DNA of 64,000 nucleotides. Origin: an uncultured Polaribacter sp. (GTDB lineage: Bacteria > Bacteroidota > Bacteroidia > Flavobacteriales > Flavobacteriaceae). Positions 1-8,386 of the stretch are shown piece after piece. The position numbers were made by a program, and so were the translations under genes. Position 1 is the stretch's first letter; every line of letters begins with the position of its first letter. The stretch spans positions 462,779-526,778 of the forward strand of contig CALSRX010000002.1 of the NCBI GenBank assembly GCA_943788865.1, read 5' to 3'. Under the pieces are notes generated by a model. The model searched no databases, was not told the origin of the DNA, and saw only the letters and a program-made list of their open reading frames with translations.

Positions 1-624
1 AATGTACACATTGTTTACCATAATAGCAATTTGAAAAACACTTTAGGAGAAGTCCTAGAAGCTGCTAATAAAAAACAAATTAGAATTGCAGAAACAGAGA
101 AATATCCACATGTAACCTTTTTCTTTTCTGGCGGAAGAGAGAATGAATTTATTGGTGAAAAAAGATTATTATGTCCGTCACCAAAAGTGGCAACTTATGA
201 TTTAAAACCAGAAATGAGTGCTTACGAAATTAGAGACGCAATTATCCCTGAATTAAAAAAAGGCGATGTAGATTTTGTGTGTTTAAATTTTGCAAACGGT
301 GATATGGTTGGGCATACAGGTGTTTTTGAATCAGCAATAAAAGCCTGTGAAACTGTAGATATTTGTACAAAAGAGGTCATTACTAAAGCATTAGAGAATA
401 ATTACACAACACTCTTAATTGCAGATCACGGAAACTGTGAAACAATGATGAATCCAGATGGAAGTCCACATACTTCACATACTACTAATCCTGTACCCTT
501 CATCTTAATTGACAAAGAGATAAAATCAATAAAAAATGGTATATTGGGCGACATATCACCAACCATTTTAAAATTAATGGGTGTAAAACAACCCAAAGAA
601 ATGACTCAAAAACCTTTATTTTAG
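1..624 (+). CDS. gpmI: 2,3-bisphosphoglycerate-independent phosphoglycerate mutase, C-terminal part
   Basis: Interconverts 3- and 2-phosphoglycerate in glycolysis/gluconeogenesis in the cytoplasm. The reading frame is open from base 1, so the gene is cut by the window edge and about 207 codons of a roughly 505-codon family are present; the TTG at 31 is internal, not a start. Visible family signatures are the FFFSGG segment, LNFANGDMVGHTG, and the metal-binding ADHGN followed by the SPHTSHTTNPVPF block of the alkaline-phosphatase-like metalloenzyme fold. It ends with TAG. The following thioredoxin-like gene starts 9 bases later and may be co-transcribed. Identification is secure; the missing N-terminus carries the catalytic serine and most of the phosphotransfer domain insert. 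Confidence 0.95.
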   Translation, partial: NVHIVYHNSNLKNTLGEVLEAANKKQIRIAETEKYPHVTFFFSGGRENEFIGEKRLLCPSPKVATYDLKPEMSAYEIRDAIIPELKKGDVDFVCLNFANGDMVGHTGVFESAIKACETVDICTKEVITKALENNYTTLLIADHGNCETMMNPDGSPHTSHTTNPVPFILIDKEIKSIKNGILGDISPTILKLMGVKQPKEMTQKPLF

Positions 625-633
625 TTTTTTAAA

Positions 634-1158
634 ATGAAAAAAGTAATACTTCTATTTACATTAACTTTATTAGTTAATACTTTCGCACAGCAAAAATCAA
701 AAGCAATAAAAAATGCTTCTGGAGATTTAGTTGGTATTGTTCACAAAGAAGATTTCAATCAACAACCCTACGCTAAGTGGTTTGTTAAAAATTACGAATC
801 TTATAAACCAGATACAAAAAGTATTTTAAAACTTAAAAGAAAACTTAAAAATATTAAAATAAAAGCCTTTGTTGCAACTTGGTGTCATTTAAGTAAAAAA
901 GACATCCCACATACCTACAAAATATTAGAACAAGCTGGTTTTGATTTTAATAACATAGAGTTTATTACTCTAAACAGAGGAAAAAAAACTCCAAATAACT
1001 TGCAAAAAGATTTTAATATCAAAAGTGTTCCTACGTTTATTTTTTATAAAAATGGAGAAGAGATTGGCAGGTATATAGAATATCCTGAAAAAAATTTAGA
1101 AAAAGATTTTTTAACCATTGCAAGTGGCAAAAAATACAAACAAAATAAAACTAAATAG
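634..1158 (+). CDS. Secreted thioredoxin-like protein without a CxxC pair
   Basis: 174 residues with a signal peptide (MKKVILLFTLTLLVNTFAQ) and a thioredoxin-like fold: the segment VATWCHLSKKDIPHTY occupies the active-site position and the cis-proline region is visible as VPTFIFYKNGEEIGRY. The usual WCxxC is replaced by WCHLS, leaving a single cysteine, so a classical dithiol-disulfide oxidoreductase role is unlikely. It starts 9 bases after gpmI, with no recognisable promoter in the gap, suggesting one transcript. Function beyond 'periplasmic thioredoxin-fold protein' is not recognised; a one-cysteine reductase or a binding role are both possible. Confidence 0.8.
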   Translation: MKKVILLFTLTLLVNTFAQQKSKAIKNASGDLVGIVHKEDFNQQPYAKWFVKNYESYKPDTKSILKLKRKLKNIKIKAFVATWCHLSKKDIPHTYKILEQAGFDFNNIEFITLNRGKKTPNNLQKDFNIKSVPTFIFYKNGEEIGRYIEYPEKNLEKDFLTIASGKKYKQNKTK

Positions 1159-1161
1159 AAA

Positions 1162-1573
1162 ATGATACCAAGAAATCATTTGATTATTGCAATTGATTTT
1201 GACGGAACCATTGTTGAAGATGCGTTCCCAAGAATTGGAAAACCTCTAATTTTTGCCTTTGACACATTAAAAAAAAATGCAATCAGAAGGCCACCGACTC
1301 ATCTTATGGACCTATAGGACTGGAAAACCACTAGATGAAGCTGTTGAGTTTTGTAGAGAAAACGGCATTGAGTTTTATGGTGTTAACAACAGTTATCCAG
1401 AAGAAGTTTTCAATAAAAATATAAGTAGAAAAATAAACTCAGATTTTTTCGTTGACGATAGAAATATTGGAGGCTTTATTGGTTGGACTGAAGTTTATAA
1501 AAAAATATTTAACGCAGAACCAGAAGTTCCAGAAAAGAAAAATTGGCTTGCTTCTTTATTTTTAAAAAAATAA
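1162..1573 (+). pseudogene. HAD-superfamily hydrolase (BT0820-like), frameshifted in an A9 tract
   Basis: The ATG at 1162 opens a frame with the HAD motif I IIAIDFDGTIVED, which ends at a TAG (1315-1317). The rest of the protein (LILWTYRTGK, the FYGVNNSYPEE segment and the DFFVDDRNIGG motif) lies in another frame from about 1277 to 1573. The frames meet in nine consecutive A bases (1269-1277); one A fewer would join FDTLKK to MQSEGHRLILWTYR and give a continuous protein of about 137 residues, the usual size of these small cap-less phosphatases. The lesion may be a sequencing error, a null allele, or a site where RNA polymerase slippage restores the frame. Substrate unknown. Confidence 0.85.
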
Positions 1574-1582
1574 AAACCTTTT

Positions 1583-2848
1583 TTAATTAGACTGATAATA
1601 TTCTTTTTCTATACTTTCTCTAAAATCTGGATGCGCAATATTTACCAATTCTTTTACTCGTTGTTTAATTGTTTTTCCATATAAATTAGCAACCCCATAT
1701 TCAGTTACAATATAGTGTGCGTGCGCTCTTGTAGTAACAACTCCTGCTCCTTGTTTTAAAAATGGCACAATTCTACTAATTCCTTTATTGGTAATTGATG
1801 GCAAAGCTATTATAGCTTTTCCTCCTTCACTTAAAGAGGCTCCTCTAATAAAATCCATTTGCCCTCCAACTCCAGAATACATGTTTTTACCTATGGAATC
1901 TGCACAAACTTGACCAGTTAGATCTACTTCAATTGCAGAATTAATGGCTACCATTTTTGGATTTTGACTTATTATTCCTACATCGTTCGTGTAATTTGAA
2001 GCTCTCATTTCTACAAACGGATTGTCATCAACATAATCATACAGACGTTGTGAGCCAATTAAAAATGTTGCCAAAGCCCTACCTCTATTTACCTTTTTAT
2101 AGTTACCGTTGATAACGTCTTTTAAAATTAAATCTATAACTCCGTCAGAAAACATTTCTGTGTGCAGTCCTAAATCTTTATGATTTCCTAATCTAGACAA
2201 AACAGCATTCGGTATGTTTCAAATACCAAGTTGTAAGGTGCTTCTATCTTCAATCAATTCTGCTACATAATCTCCAATTTTTTGCTCTGTTTCTGTCGGA
2301 ACTGAAGCTTCAAAACCTGGAAGTGGTTCATCACATTCTACAAAAGCATTTATTTCTGAAATATGAATGATACCAGCACCAAAAGTTCTAGGCATTTGTT
2401 TATTTATCTGTGCAATAACATAGGTTGCATTTTCTATTGCAGCTAAAGTTGCTTCTACAGAAACACCTAAAGAGCAATAACCGTGTTTGTCTGGAACTGA
2501 AACATGTATTAAGGCAACATCTAAATCAACAATATTGCGTTTAAATAATAAAGGTAATTCGCTTAAAAAAACAGGTGTATACGAACCATTTCCTGCTTTT
2601 AAGGTATGACGAACATTTTTTCCAATAAAGAAAGAATTTACATGAAAACTCTCTTTATACTCAGGATTAGCATACAATGCTTTTCCTTCAGTATGCAAAT
2701 GGCAAACCTCAACATTTTTTAACTCTTCATGCCTTGCAGACATCGCGTTGGTTAACTTTAGTGGTGCTGCTGCAGCTGCTTGAACATAAACTCTGTCGTT
2801 TGATTTTATTACTTTAACGGCTTCTTCTGCTGATACTGATTTATACAT
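1583..2848 (-). pseudogene. Acetyl-CoA hydrolase/transferase family protein interrupted by an in-frame TGA
   Basis: Two consecutive open frames on the minus strand form one family protein of about 421 residues. The N-terminal part contains the AAAAAPLKLTNAM loop and VPDKHGYCSLG; the C-terminal part contains the FSDGVIDL segment, the GVGGQMDFIRGA glycine-rich CoA loop and VTEYGVANLYGK. They are in the same frame, separated only by TGA at 2219-2221, between LQLGI and NIPNAVLSRL; the family has Gly here (LQLGIG.IP.AVL), so GGA has become TGA. An upstream GTG (2875) would lie inside the promoter box, so the ATG at 2848 (MYKSVSAEEA) is preferred. The intact enzyme moves CoA between acetate and other acids (4-hydroxybutyrate CoA-transferase-like). 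Function is lost unless the stop is read through or is an error. Confidence 0.85.
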
Positions 2849-2874
2849 CTTTCTTTGTTTTCTGGTTTGTGCCA

Positions 2875-2882
2875 CAAAGCTA
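2875..2882 (-). promoter_or_regulatory. Bacteroidetes-type -7 box for the CoA-transferase gene
   Basis: On the minus strand the bases read TAGCTTTG, matching the TAnnTTTG box, 26 bases upstream of the ATG at 2848. A clear -33 TTG at the usual spacing is not seen. It is divergent to the map promoter. Confidence 0.45.
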
Positions 2883-2961
2883 TTAACAAAATCGTATTAA
2901 AAAGCTGTCAAAAGTCATTTTTTTAAGGGAATTCCATTTTTTATTAATTGTTTTTTTAAAG

Positions 2962-2969
2962 TATCTTTG
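2962..2969 (+). promoter_or_regulatory. Bacteroidetes-type -7 box for map
   Basis: TATCTTTG, an exact TAnnTTTG match followed by C, ends 18 bases before the map ATG at 2988. A TTG at 2948-2950 is too close to be a standard -33 element, so only the -7 box is supported. Confidence 0.5.
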
Positions 2970-2987
2970 CCCATTAATTTAAGAGTA

Positions 2988-3794
2988 ATGATTCAAATAA
3001 AAACGTTAGAAGAAATTGAAATCATGCGAGAAAGCGCATTGGTTGTTTCTAAAACTTTAGGGATTCTAGCCAAAGAAGTAAAACCTGGTGTTACTACACT
3101 TCAACTAGATAAAATGGCAGAAGAATATATACGTTCTGAAGGGGCTATTCCTGGTTTTTTAGGATTATACGATTTTCCAAACACTTTGTGCATGAGTCCA
3201 AATGCTCAAGTTGTACATGGTTTTCCTACGGATGTTCCATTAGTTGAGGGCGATATTATTTCTATTGATTGTGGTGCTTTAAAAAATGGTTTTTATGGCG
3301 ATCATGCTTATACATTTGAAGTTGGAGAAGTTGCTCCTGAGACAAAAAAATTATTAGAGGTAACCAAACAAAGTTTATACGAAGGAATTAAAGAATTAAA
3401 AGCTGGTAATCGAGTTGGAGATGTAGGTTTTGCAATTCAGAATTATGCTGAAAAACATGGCTATGGAGTTGTTAGAGAGCTTGTTGGTCATGGATTAGGA
3501 AGAAAAATGCATGAAGATCCAGAAATGCCAAATTACGGAAAAAAAGGAAGAGGTAAAAAATTTGTAAACGGTATGGTGGTTGCTATAGAACCTATGATTA
3601 ACATGGGAACACATCAAATAAATCAACTCAAAGATGGTTGGACTATTTTAACTAGAGATGGGAAACCTTCTGCACATTTTGAACATGATGTTGCTATTGT
3701 TAATGGAAAGCCCGAGTTACTTTCTACATTCCAATATATATATGATGCACTAGGTATTGTTTCTGATGAAGAGGATGCTTTTAGAGCGAACTAA
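2988..3794 (+). CDS. map: Type I methionyl aminopeptidase
   Basis: Removes the initiator methionine from nascent proteins in the cytoplasm. The 268-residue product has the pita-bread metalloprotease ligands: the first Asp in SIDCGALKNGFYGDHAYTF (two Asp ligands of family M24A), His in ELVGHGLGRKMHEDPEMPNYG, Glu in AIEPMINMG, and the final Glu in AHFEHDVAI. The ATG at 2988 (MIQIKTLEEIEIMRE) is chosen because the alternative TTG at 2967 overlaps the promoter box. Length is normal for the family. The methyltransferase gene follows after 2 bases. Confidence 0.95.
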   Translation: MIQIKTLEEIEIMRESALVVSKTLGILAKEVKPGVTTLQLDKMAEEYIRSEGAIPGFLGLYDFPNTLCMSPNAQVVHGFPTDVPLVEGDIISIDCGALKNGFYGDHAYTFEVGEVAPETKKLLEVTKQSLYEGIKELKAGNRVGDVGFAIQNYAEKHGYGVVRELVGHGLGRKMHEDPEMPNYGKKGRGKKFVNGMVVAIEPMINMGTHQINQLKDGWTILTRDGKPSAHFEHDVAIVNGKPELLSTFQYIYDALGIVSDEEDAFRAN

Positions 3795-3796
3795 CA

Positions 3797-4558
3797 TTGG
3801 CTGTTTTTAAAATCATATTGAACACAATACCAAGACCAATTCTTATCAAATTAAGTTATTGGGCAAAACCTTTTATTGCTTTTTGGCTAAAAGGAAAAAA
3901 GTATACAGACCCTATAGATGGTAAAAGTTTTCGAAAATTTTTGTCATATGGATACGAAAAACAAAGAAAAAATGCACTGTCTCCAAGTACACTTTCACTA
4001 GAAAGACATCGGTTACTTTGGTTATATTTAAAAGAAGAAACTGACTTTTTTACTACGCCTAAAAAAGTGTTACACATGGCGCCCGAGCAATGTTTTTTAA
4101 CCATTTTTAAAAAGCAAAAAAACATCGATTATACTACAGCTGATTTGTATTCTCCAATTGCGGATGTAAAAGCAGATATTCTCAATTTACCTTTTGATAA
4201 TAATTCTTTTGATGTTGTTTTTTGCAATCACGTATTAGAACACATTTCTGACGATACAAAAGCCATGCAAGAATTGTATCGTGTTTTAAAACCAAATGGG
4301 ATGGGTATTTTTCAAATTCCGCAAGATTTATCGAGGGCTACAACTTTTGAAGACAATGCTATAACAGATAAAAAAGAACGAACAAAAATTTTTGGACAAT
4401 ACGATCACGTAAGAATTTATGGAAGAGATTATTTTGATAAATTACGTTCTATAGGCTTTAAAGTCGAGGAAGTAGATTACACAAAAAAAATCGCTCCAGA
4501 AATGGTAGAGCGATTTTGTTTAGCCAAAGGCGAAATATTACCTGTATGTTTTAAATAA
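3797..4558 (+). CDS. Class I SAM-dependent methyltransferase
   Basis: A 253-residue soluble protein. A methyltransferase-11-type core is visible: LHMAPEQCF near residue 95 as a variant of the SAM-binding glycine loop, the acidic ADLYSP strand, ILNLPFDNNSFDVVFCNHVLEH near residues 130-150, and the ALxELYRVLKPNG segment. The glycine-rich motif I is degenerate. Start is the TTG at 3797, two bases after map, implying translational coupling; no ATG lies nearby in frame. The convergent gene on the minus strand ends 1 base downstream. The substrate is unknown. Confidence 0.8.
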   Translation: MAVFKIILNTIPRPILIKLSYWAKPFIAFWLKGKKYTDPIDGKSFRKFLSYGYEKQRKNALSPSTLSLERHRLLWLYLKEETDFFTTPKKVLHMAPEQCFLTIFKKQKNIDYTTADLYSPIADVKADILNLPFDNNSFDVVFCNHVLEHISDDTKAMQELYRVLKPNGMGIFQIPQDLSRATTFEDNAITDKKERTKIFGQYDHVRIYGRDYFDKLRSIGFKVEEVDYTKKIAPEMVERFCLAKGEILPVCFK

Positions 4559-4559
4559 T

Positions 4560-4973
4560 TTAAGGATGTTTTCTTAAAAAATCTTCTAAAGGTTCAAGCT
4601 TTTCATCACCCAGAATAATAAACTTTACATCATTAATTTCTTGATGAATTTGATAACCTCCACTTTCTAATCTTGCCAATACAGAATTTCCTGAATAATT
4701 ACCAGCTTCATTAGCTGCAGCAGTTACTTTTGCTCCGTTTTGATTTACCCAAAAAGATTCTGAACCATTTGCTACATGAACTTTTCCATTATAGAAAGCA
4801 CCTAAGTTATTGTACTCACTTGCCGTTAAAACTTTTCCGTCTATTCCACATAAAAAACCAGATAATGTATAATCCGGTAAATATAAAGGGTAGATTCCTC
4901 CGCCAATATGTCCTCCGAAATCATACCAAACTTTATCAATTCTTACCTGATCTTCTTTATTGTAATTTTTCAA
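4560..4973 (-). CDS. C-terminal portion of a TPR-type protein, probably split by a frameshift
   Basis: 137 residues with no signal peptide, starting at a TTG that overlaps the preceding gene by 17 bases. It contains a Gly/Tyr-rich N-terminal stretch (WYDFGGHIGGGIYPLY) and a short acidic C-terminus. The upstream gene encodes a secreted protein ending in ELFKDLKKTDKIEKLQ; removing one A from an A5 run (minus-strand GAAAAATTAC, around 4964-4968) would fuse its DKIE directly to NYNKEDQVRIDK of this frame. I infer that the two frames are one gene of about 425 codons. If they are real separate genes, this one would be a translationally coupled protein with no recognised family. Confidence 0.55.
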   Translation of the reverse strand: MKNYNKEDQVRIDKVWYDFGGHIGGGIYPLYLPDYTLSGFLCGIDGKVLTASEYNNLGAFYNGKVHVANGSESFWVNQNGAKVTAAANEAGNYSGNSVLARLESGGYQIHQEINDVKFIILGDEKLEPLEDFLRKHP

Positions 4974-5844
4974 TTTTATCTGTTTTCTTCAAATCTTTAA
5001 ACAACTCTTTTTGATTGGATACATTTACGAATTTTTTAGAAGTAATGTCATATACCAAAGCTTTTAAAGAGTTGTTTGGGTAGGTAATAATTCTTCCATT
5101 TCCTCTAGGTAGCATAACTTTTCCATAATGCGTAGAAAGCGTATTAAAGTCGGCTATATTTGGTAATAAAAACCCTTTTTGGGTTTTACTATCAAAGCAA
5201 TAAATTTTAGTTGGATTTTCTTTCTTGTTTAGAAAAAGAATAAAACCATCGAAACTCTTTACATCTTTATAAGTATTTGGCTGAACTAGAACTGTGCCCA
5301 GGTCATCCATTGCCCCAAAAAACTGTCCTTTTTGAAATACGGATACTCCATATTTATTAAAAGCTTGAATTGATTCAAATTGAAGCGTTAATGCATTTGA
5401 CCTGTTTTGCCAAACAGTTTTTAAAGAATCTATTCTTCTGATTTCTTTTTCTCTAGCAAGTTTTGCCTTCTCTTGTTTTTGCTTTTCAAGTTCTATTTTC
5501 TCTAGCTCCTCTTCTATTGTAACATACAAATCAAGCAATTGAGTATAGGTTTCTGTTTTCTTATTTTTAACCAACGTAAAATACTGTTTTGCATACTTTT
5601 TAGCTTCTTCGAATTCATTTAATTCAAACTTAATTAAAGCTCCTAATCTTGCTACATCTGGTTTCTTAATTGTATCTAATAATTTAATAGCTTTTGCAAA
5701 ATTTTTATCTGCATCATCTATTTCTAAATTTGAATAGTTGTTTAGTGCTTTACGAATGTATACTCCAGCAATTTCTTCATTAGATTGTCCAAAAGACGAT
5801 AAACTCATCAAAAGTATTGCTAGTGTAAAAAGTAGTTTTTTCAT
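4957..5844 (-). CDS. Secreted TPR/coiled-coil protein (N-terminal portion)
   Basis: 295 residues: signal peptide (MKKLLFTLAILLMSLSSFGQ), helical repeats resembling tetratricopeptide units at about 25-95 (RKALNNYSNLEIDDADKNFA and GALIKFELNEFEEAKKY), a charged coiled coil at about 105-140 rich in E, K and R, and a beta-rich C-terminal part. Likely periplasmic. No enzyme signature is visible. Its last codons overlap the next frame by 17 bases and the pair is probably a single frameshifted gene. No promoter box was found upstream; apbE lies upstream on the same strand with an 85-base gap. Confidence 0.7.
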   Translation of the reverse strand: MKKLLFTLAILLMSLSSFGQSNEEIAGVYIRKALNNYSNLEIDDADKNFAKAIKLLDTIKKPDVARLGALIKFELNEFEEAKKYAKQYFTLVKNKKTETYTQLLDLYVTIEEELEKIELEKQKQEKAKLAREKEIRRIDSLKTVWQNRSNALTLQFESIQAFNKYGVSVFQKGQFFGAMDDLGTVLVQPNTYKDVKSFDGFILFLNKKENPTKIYCFDSKTQKGFLLPNIADFNTLSTHYGKVMLPRGNGRIITYPNNSLKALVYDITSKKFVNVSNQKELFKDLKKTDKIEKLQ

Positions 5845-5929
5845 AATTCCCCTGTAAAATATCCCCTTATTTTATTAGTGCCGCAATATAGTGAAAAATT
5901 AAAAAGCCTCTTGCAGAATAACTTAGTCT

Positions 5930-6907
5930 TTAAAAATTTCTATATTCTCTTATCGAATTTTCTTTGTCTAAATACATCAAAACAACTTTTATTTTTTTGT
6001 GCGTTTTTAAAAATTCTTTTGTTTTTTCAAAACCCATAGCCATAAATGCTGTTGCATACGCATCTACATCGGCACAGTCTGAACTTGCAATTACAGAAGC
6101 ACTTAACAAATTACTTTCTTTAGCAAATCCTGTTTTTGGATTTATTGTATGAACATATTTCTTCCCTGCTTTGGTGATTCTAAATTTTCTATAATTTCCA
6201 GAAGTCGCCATAGATTCATTCACTAACTCAATAGCTGTTTGAAAAGATTGTGAACCATCTGTATTTGGTTTTTCGATGGCCACTTTCCAAAAATTACCTT
6301 TATTGTTTTTTCCTTTAGCTCTTATTTCGCCGCCAATTTCTACCAAATAATGTTGCACATTCTTTTTTTCTAAAAACCGACCTATTACATCTATACCAAA
6401 CCCTTTTGCAATGGAGTTAAAATCTAAATATATTTCTTGAAATTGTTTTTTTACGGTTCTGTTTTTTAATTGCACCTTCTCTAAACCAACAAACTGCATC
6501 ATTTTCTGAACTTCTAAGCTGTCTAGGTCTTCTTTAGGTTGATTTGGACCAAAACCCCAGGCATTTACCAAATTACCTACGGTTGGGTCAAAATACCCAT
6601 CTGTTTCTTTATAGATTCGTTTTGATTTTTGAAATACTTCAACAAACAAATCATCTACAACAATTGTAGAGTCTCCTGAATTGATTTTAGAAATATCTGA
6701 AGCTGGAATGTAAGTAGAAAGTGATTTATTCACTAAAAAAAACAAGCTATCAATTGACTTTTGATACTCAATTTTTTTATCTGTATTTAAAGTAATGTGA
6801 TAAGTAGTTCCGAAAACAAATCCTTCAAAATTAATTGTTTCTGTTTTATTTTCTGTTTCACAAGAAACTAAAAAAACTGCAAAAAGCAGTAAAAATGACT
6901 TTTTCAT
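5930..6907 (-). CDS. apbE: FAD:protein FMN transferase (lipoprotein)
   Basis: Transfers FMN from FAD to a threonine side chain in NqrB/NqrC-type proteins outside the cytoplasmic membrane. The 325-residue product has a lipoprotein signal (MKKSFLLLFAVFLVSCETEN, Cys at 16) and ApbE family blocks: YFDPTVGNLVNAWGFGP near 105-120, the DFNSIAKGFGID segment near 165, VEIGGEIRAKG near 190, and the C-terminal metal-binding SVIASSDCADVDAYATAFMAMG. The nqr operon about 4.6 kb away encodes its expected substrates. A TAnnTTTG box lies just upstream. Identification is secure. Confidence 0.93.
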   Translation of the reverse strand: MKKSFLLLFAVFLVSCETENKTETINFEGFVFGTTYHITLNTDKKIEYQKSIDSLFFLVNKSLSTYIPASDISKINSGDSTIVVDDLFVEVFQKSKRIYKETDGYFDPTVGNLVNAWGFGPNQPKEDLDSLEVQKMMQFVGLEKVQLKNRTVKKQFQEIYLDFNSIAKGFGIDVIGRFLEKKNVQHYLVEIGGEIRAKGKNNKGNFWKVAIEKPNTDGSQSFQTAIELVNESMATSGNYRKFRITKAGKKYVHTINPKTGFAKESNLLSASVIASSDCADVDAYATAFMAMGFEKTKEFLKTHKKIKVVLMYLDKENSIREYRNF

Positions 6908-6928
6908 GCCTAAAAATTAAATAAAAAA

Positions 6929-6936
6929 CAAAGATA
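6929..6936 (-). promoter_or_regulatory. -7 box for apbE
   Basis: The minus strand reads TATCTTTG, an exact TAnnTTTG match, 21 bases upstream of the apbE ATG. The -33 element is not obvious. Confidence 0.5.
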
Positions 6937-7003
6937 CATTATAAAATACTCATAAAATCATCATAAAAAATTCTGAATCACTGTATAATTAGAATCTATT
7001 TTA

Positions 7004-7011
7004 TAAATTTG
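7004..7011 (+). promoter_or_regulatory. -7 box for the OmpA-like lipoprotein gene
   Basis: TAAATTTG matches TAnnTTTG and lies 25 bases upstream of the ATG at 7037. No clear TTG is found at the -33 distance. Confidence 0.4.
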
Positions 7012-7036
7012 TTCAACAAATAATTTTTTAAGAAAA

Positions 7037-7903
7037 ATGAAAAAAATACTACTTTCCCTAGCCGTTGTTTTTTTACTTGGTTCTTGTGTATCTAAAAAAG
7101 AATATACAGCATTAGAAGCAACACATCAAAAAACAAAAGACGAATTACTTGCTGTAAAAGCGAATTTGACAAAATGTTTAATAGAAACAGAAAAAAATCA
7201 AACGCTTTCTTCATCTTATAAAACTAAGATTACAGATTTAGAAACTACTGTAACAGAATTACAGAAAGACAAGAGAAAAACTTTAGAATTTGTAGACAAC
7301 TTAACTGTACTTACAAAAGGAGCTAACGATAATATCAAAGAAACGTTAATCCAATTAAGTAAGAAAGACCAATACATTAAGTATATTAGAAGAGCAATGA
7401 CAAAGAAAGATTCATTAAATCTTGCCGTTGCATTTCACTTAAAGAAAGAGTTAAAAGAAGGTTTAGATGATGAAGACATTGAAATCAATGTTGAAAAAAC
7501 TGTTGTTTTCATTTCTATTTCTGACAAATTATTGTTTAAAAGCGGAAGCTACAATGTAACCGAGAAAGCATACAAAGTATTAGAGAAAGTTGCAACTGTT
7601 GTAAAGGGACAACCTAATATGGATGTAATGATTGAAGGTCATACAGATTCTAAATCTATAAAAACAGAATTCTTACAAGACAACTGGGATTTATCTGCAA
7701 AAAGAGCAACCTCTATTGCTAGAATCTTACAAAACAGATTTAAAGTTACTCCAGGTAGATTAATTGCTGCTGGTAGATCTAGTTATGTACCTTTAGCTCC
7801 TAACGATACAGAGGCTAATATGGCTAAAAACAGAAGAACAAAAATTATCATCATGCCAAGATTAGATCAATTCTTTGATTTATTAGAAGAAAAAGCTGAG
7901 TAA
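7037..7903 (+). CDS. OmpA-family peptidoglycan-binding lipoprotein
   Basis: 288 residues: lipoprotein signal (MKKILLSLAVVFLLGSC), a long coiled coil at about 25-135, and a C-terminal OmpA domain at about 150-275 with the peptidoglycan-binding core MIEGHTDSKSIKT and the NWDLSAKRATSIARIL helix, ending with the NRRTKIIIMP segment. It probably tethers the outer membrane to the cell wall. The gene stands alone, with its own promoter box and a strong rho-independent terminator 20 bases after the stop. Family is secure; the specific partner is unknown. Confidence 0.9.
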   Translation: MKKILLSLAVVFLLGSCVSKKEYTALEATHQKTKDELLAVKANLTKCLIETEKNQTLSSSYKTKITDLETTVTELQKDKRKTLEFVDNLTVLTKGANDNIKETLIQLSKKDQYIKYIRRAMTKKDSLNLAVAFHLKKELKEGLDDEDIEINVEKTVVFISISDKLLFKSGSYNVTEKAYKVLEKVATVVKGQPNMDVMIEGHTDSKSIKTEFLQDNWDLSAKRATSIARILQNRFKVTPGRLIAAGRSSYVPLAPNDTEANMAKNRRTKIIIMPRLDQFFDLLEEKAE

Positions 7904-7923
7904 TTTTTTACTATATATTTTAA

Positions 7924-7951
7924 AAAGCCCGTTTCAATGAAACGGGCTTTT
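7924..7951 (+). terminator. Rho-independent terminator after the OmpA-like gene
   Basis: Perfect inverted repeat AAAGCCCGTTTC / GAAACGGGCTTT with a short loop, followed by a T run. GC-rich stem in AT-rich surroundings. Confidence 0.9.
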
Positions 7952-7985
7952 TTGCATTAGATGCCTTAAATAGTAAAGAAAGGAC

Positions 7986-7993
7986 TAACTTTG
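7986..7993 (+). promoter_or_regulatory. -7 box for the YrdB-like gene
   Basis: TAACTTTG followed by C lies 22 bases before the ATG at 8016 and just after the upstream terminator, so transcription must restart here. Confidence 0.5.
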
Positions 7994-8015
7994 CTTTACT
8001 GTTTTTTAATTGAAT

Positions 8016-8384
8016 ATGGGATATCATCCACTCAACTTGGTTCTTAGATTTATTCTTGAAGTTTGTGCCTTAATAGCTGTTGGGTTTTGGGGTTTAAATC
8101 AAACAGAGAATTCTCTAAAATTTGTTTTAGCTATATGTCTTCCAATTATTTTAGCTGTTATCTGGGGCGTATTCGCCGTTCCAAATGATAAAAGTCGCTC
8201 TGGAAAAGCTCCTGTTCCAACTCCAGGAATCTTAAGGTTAGCTCTAGAACTCGGAATCTTTGTTTTTGCTACTTGGTGTTTATATAATTTAGGTTATTAC
8301 CAACTTTATATTGTTTTTGGTGTAGTAATAGCAATCCATTATATTTTATCTTATGATAGAATAGCTTGGTTGCTCTCAAAATAA
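8016..8384 (+). CDS. YrdB family membrane protein (DUF2568)
   Basis: 122 residues with about four transmembrane helices (around 8-27, 34-52, 70-92 and 95-115) and the family segment IWGVFAVPNDKSRSGKAPVPTPGILRLALE between the second and third helices, diagnostic for DUF2568/YrdB. Function is unknown. The ATG at 8016 is preferred to the TTG at 8010 because it gives the usual start (MGYHPLNLVLRF). The convergent gene on the other strand ends 2 bases later. Confidence 0.85.
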   Translation: MGYHPLNLVLRFILEVCALIAVGFWGLNQTENSLKFVLAICLPIILAVIWGVFAVPNDKSRSGKAPVPTPGILRLALELGIFVFATWCLYNLGYYQLYIVFGVVIAIHYILSYDRIAWLLSK

Positions 8385-8386
8385 AC

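Noticed and set aside
2219..2221. Selenocysteine or a reassigned UGA codon to explain the in-frame TGAs
   Set aside because: The positions are glycines in the families, no selenocysteine insertion element or tRNA is visible, and TGA still ends at least one apparently intact gene (50864-51865) in the window. Kept only as a question in the findings.
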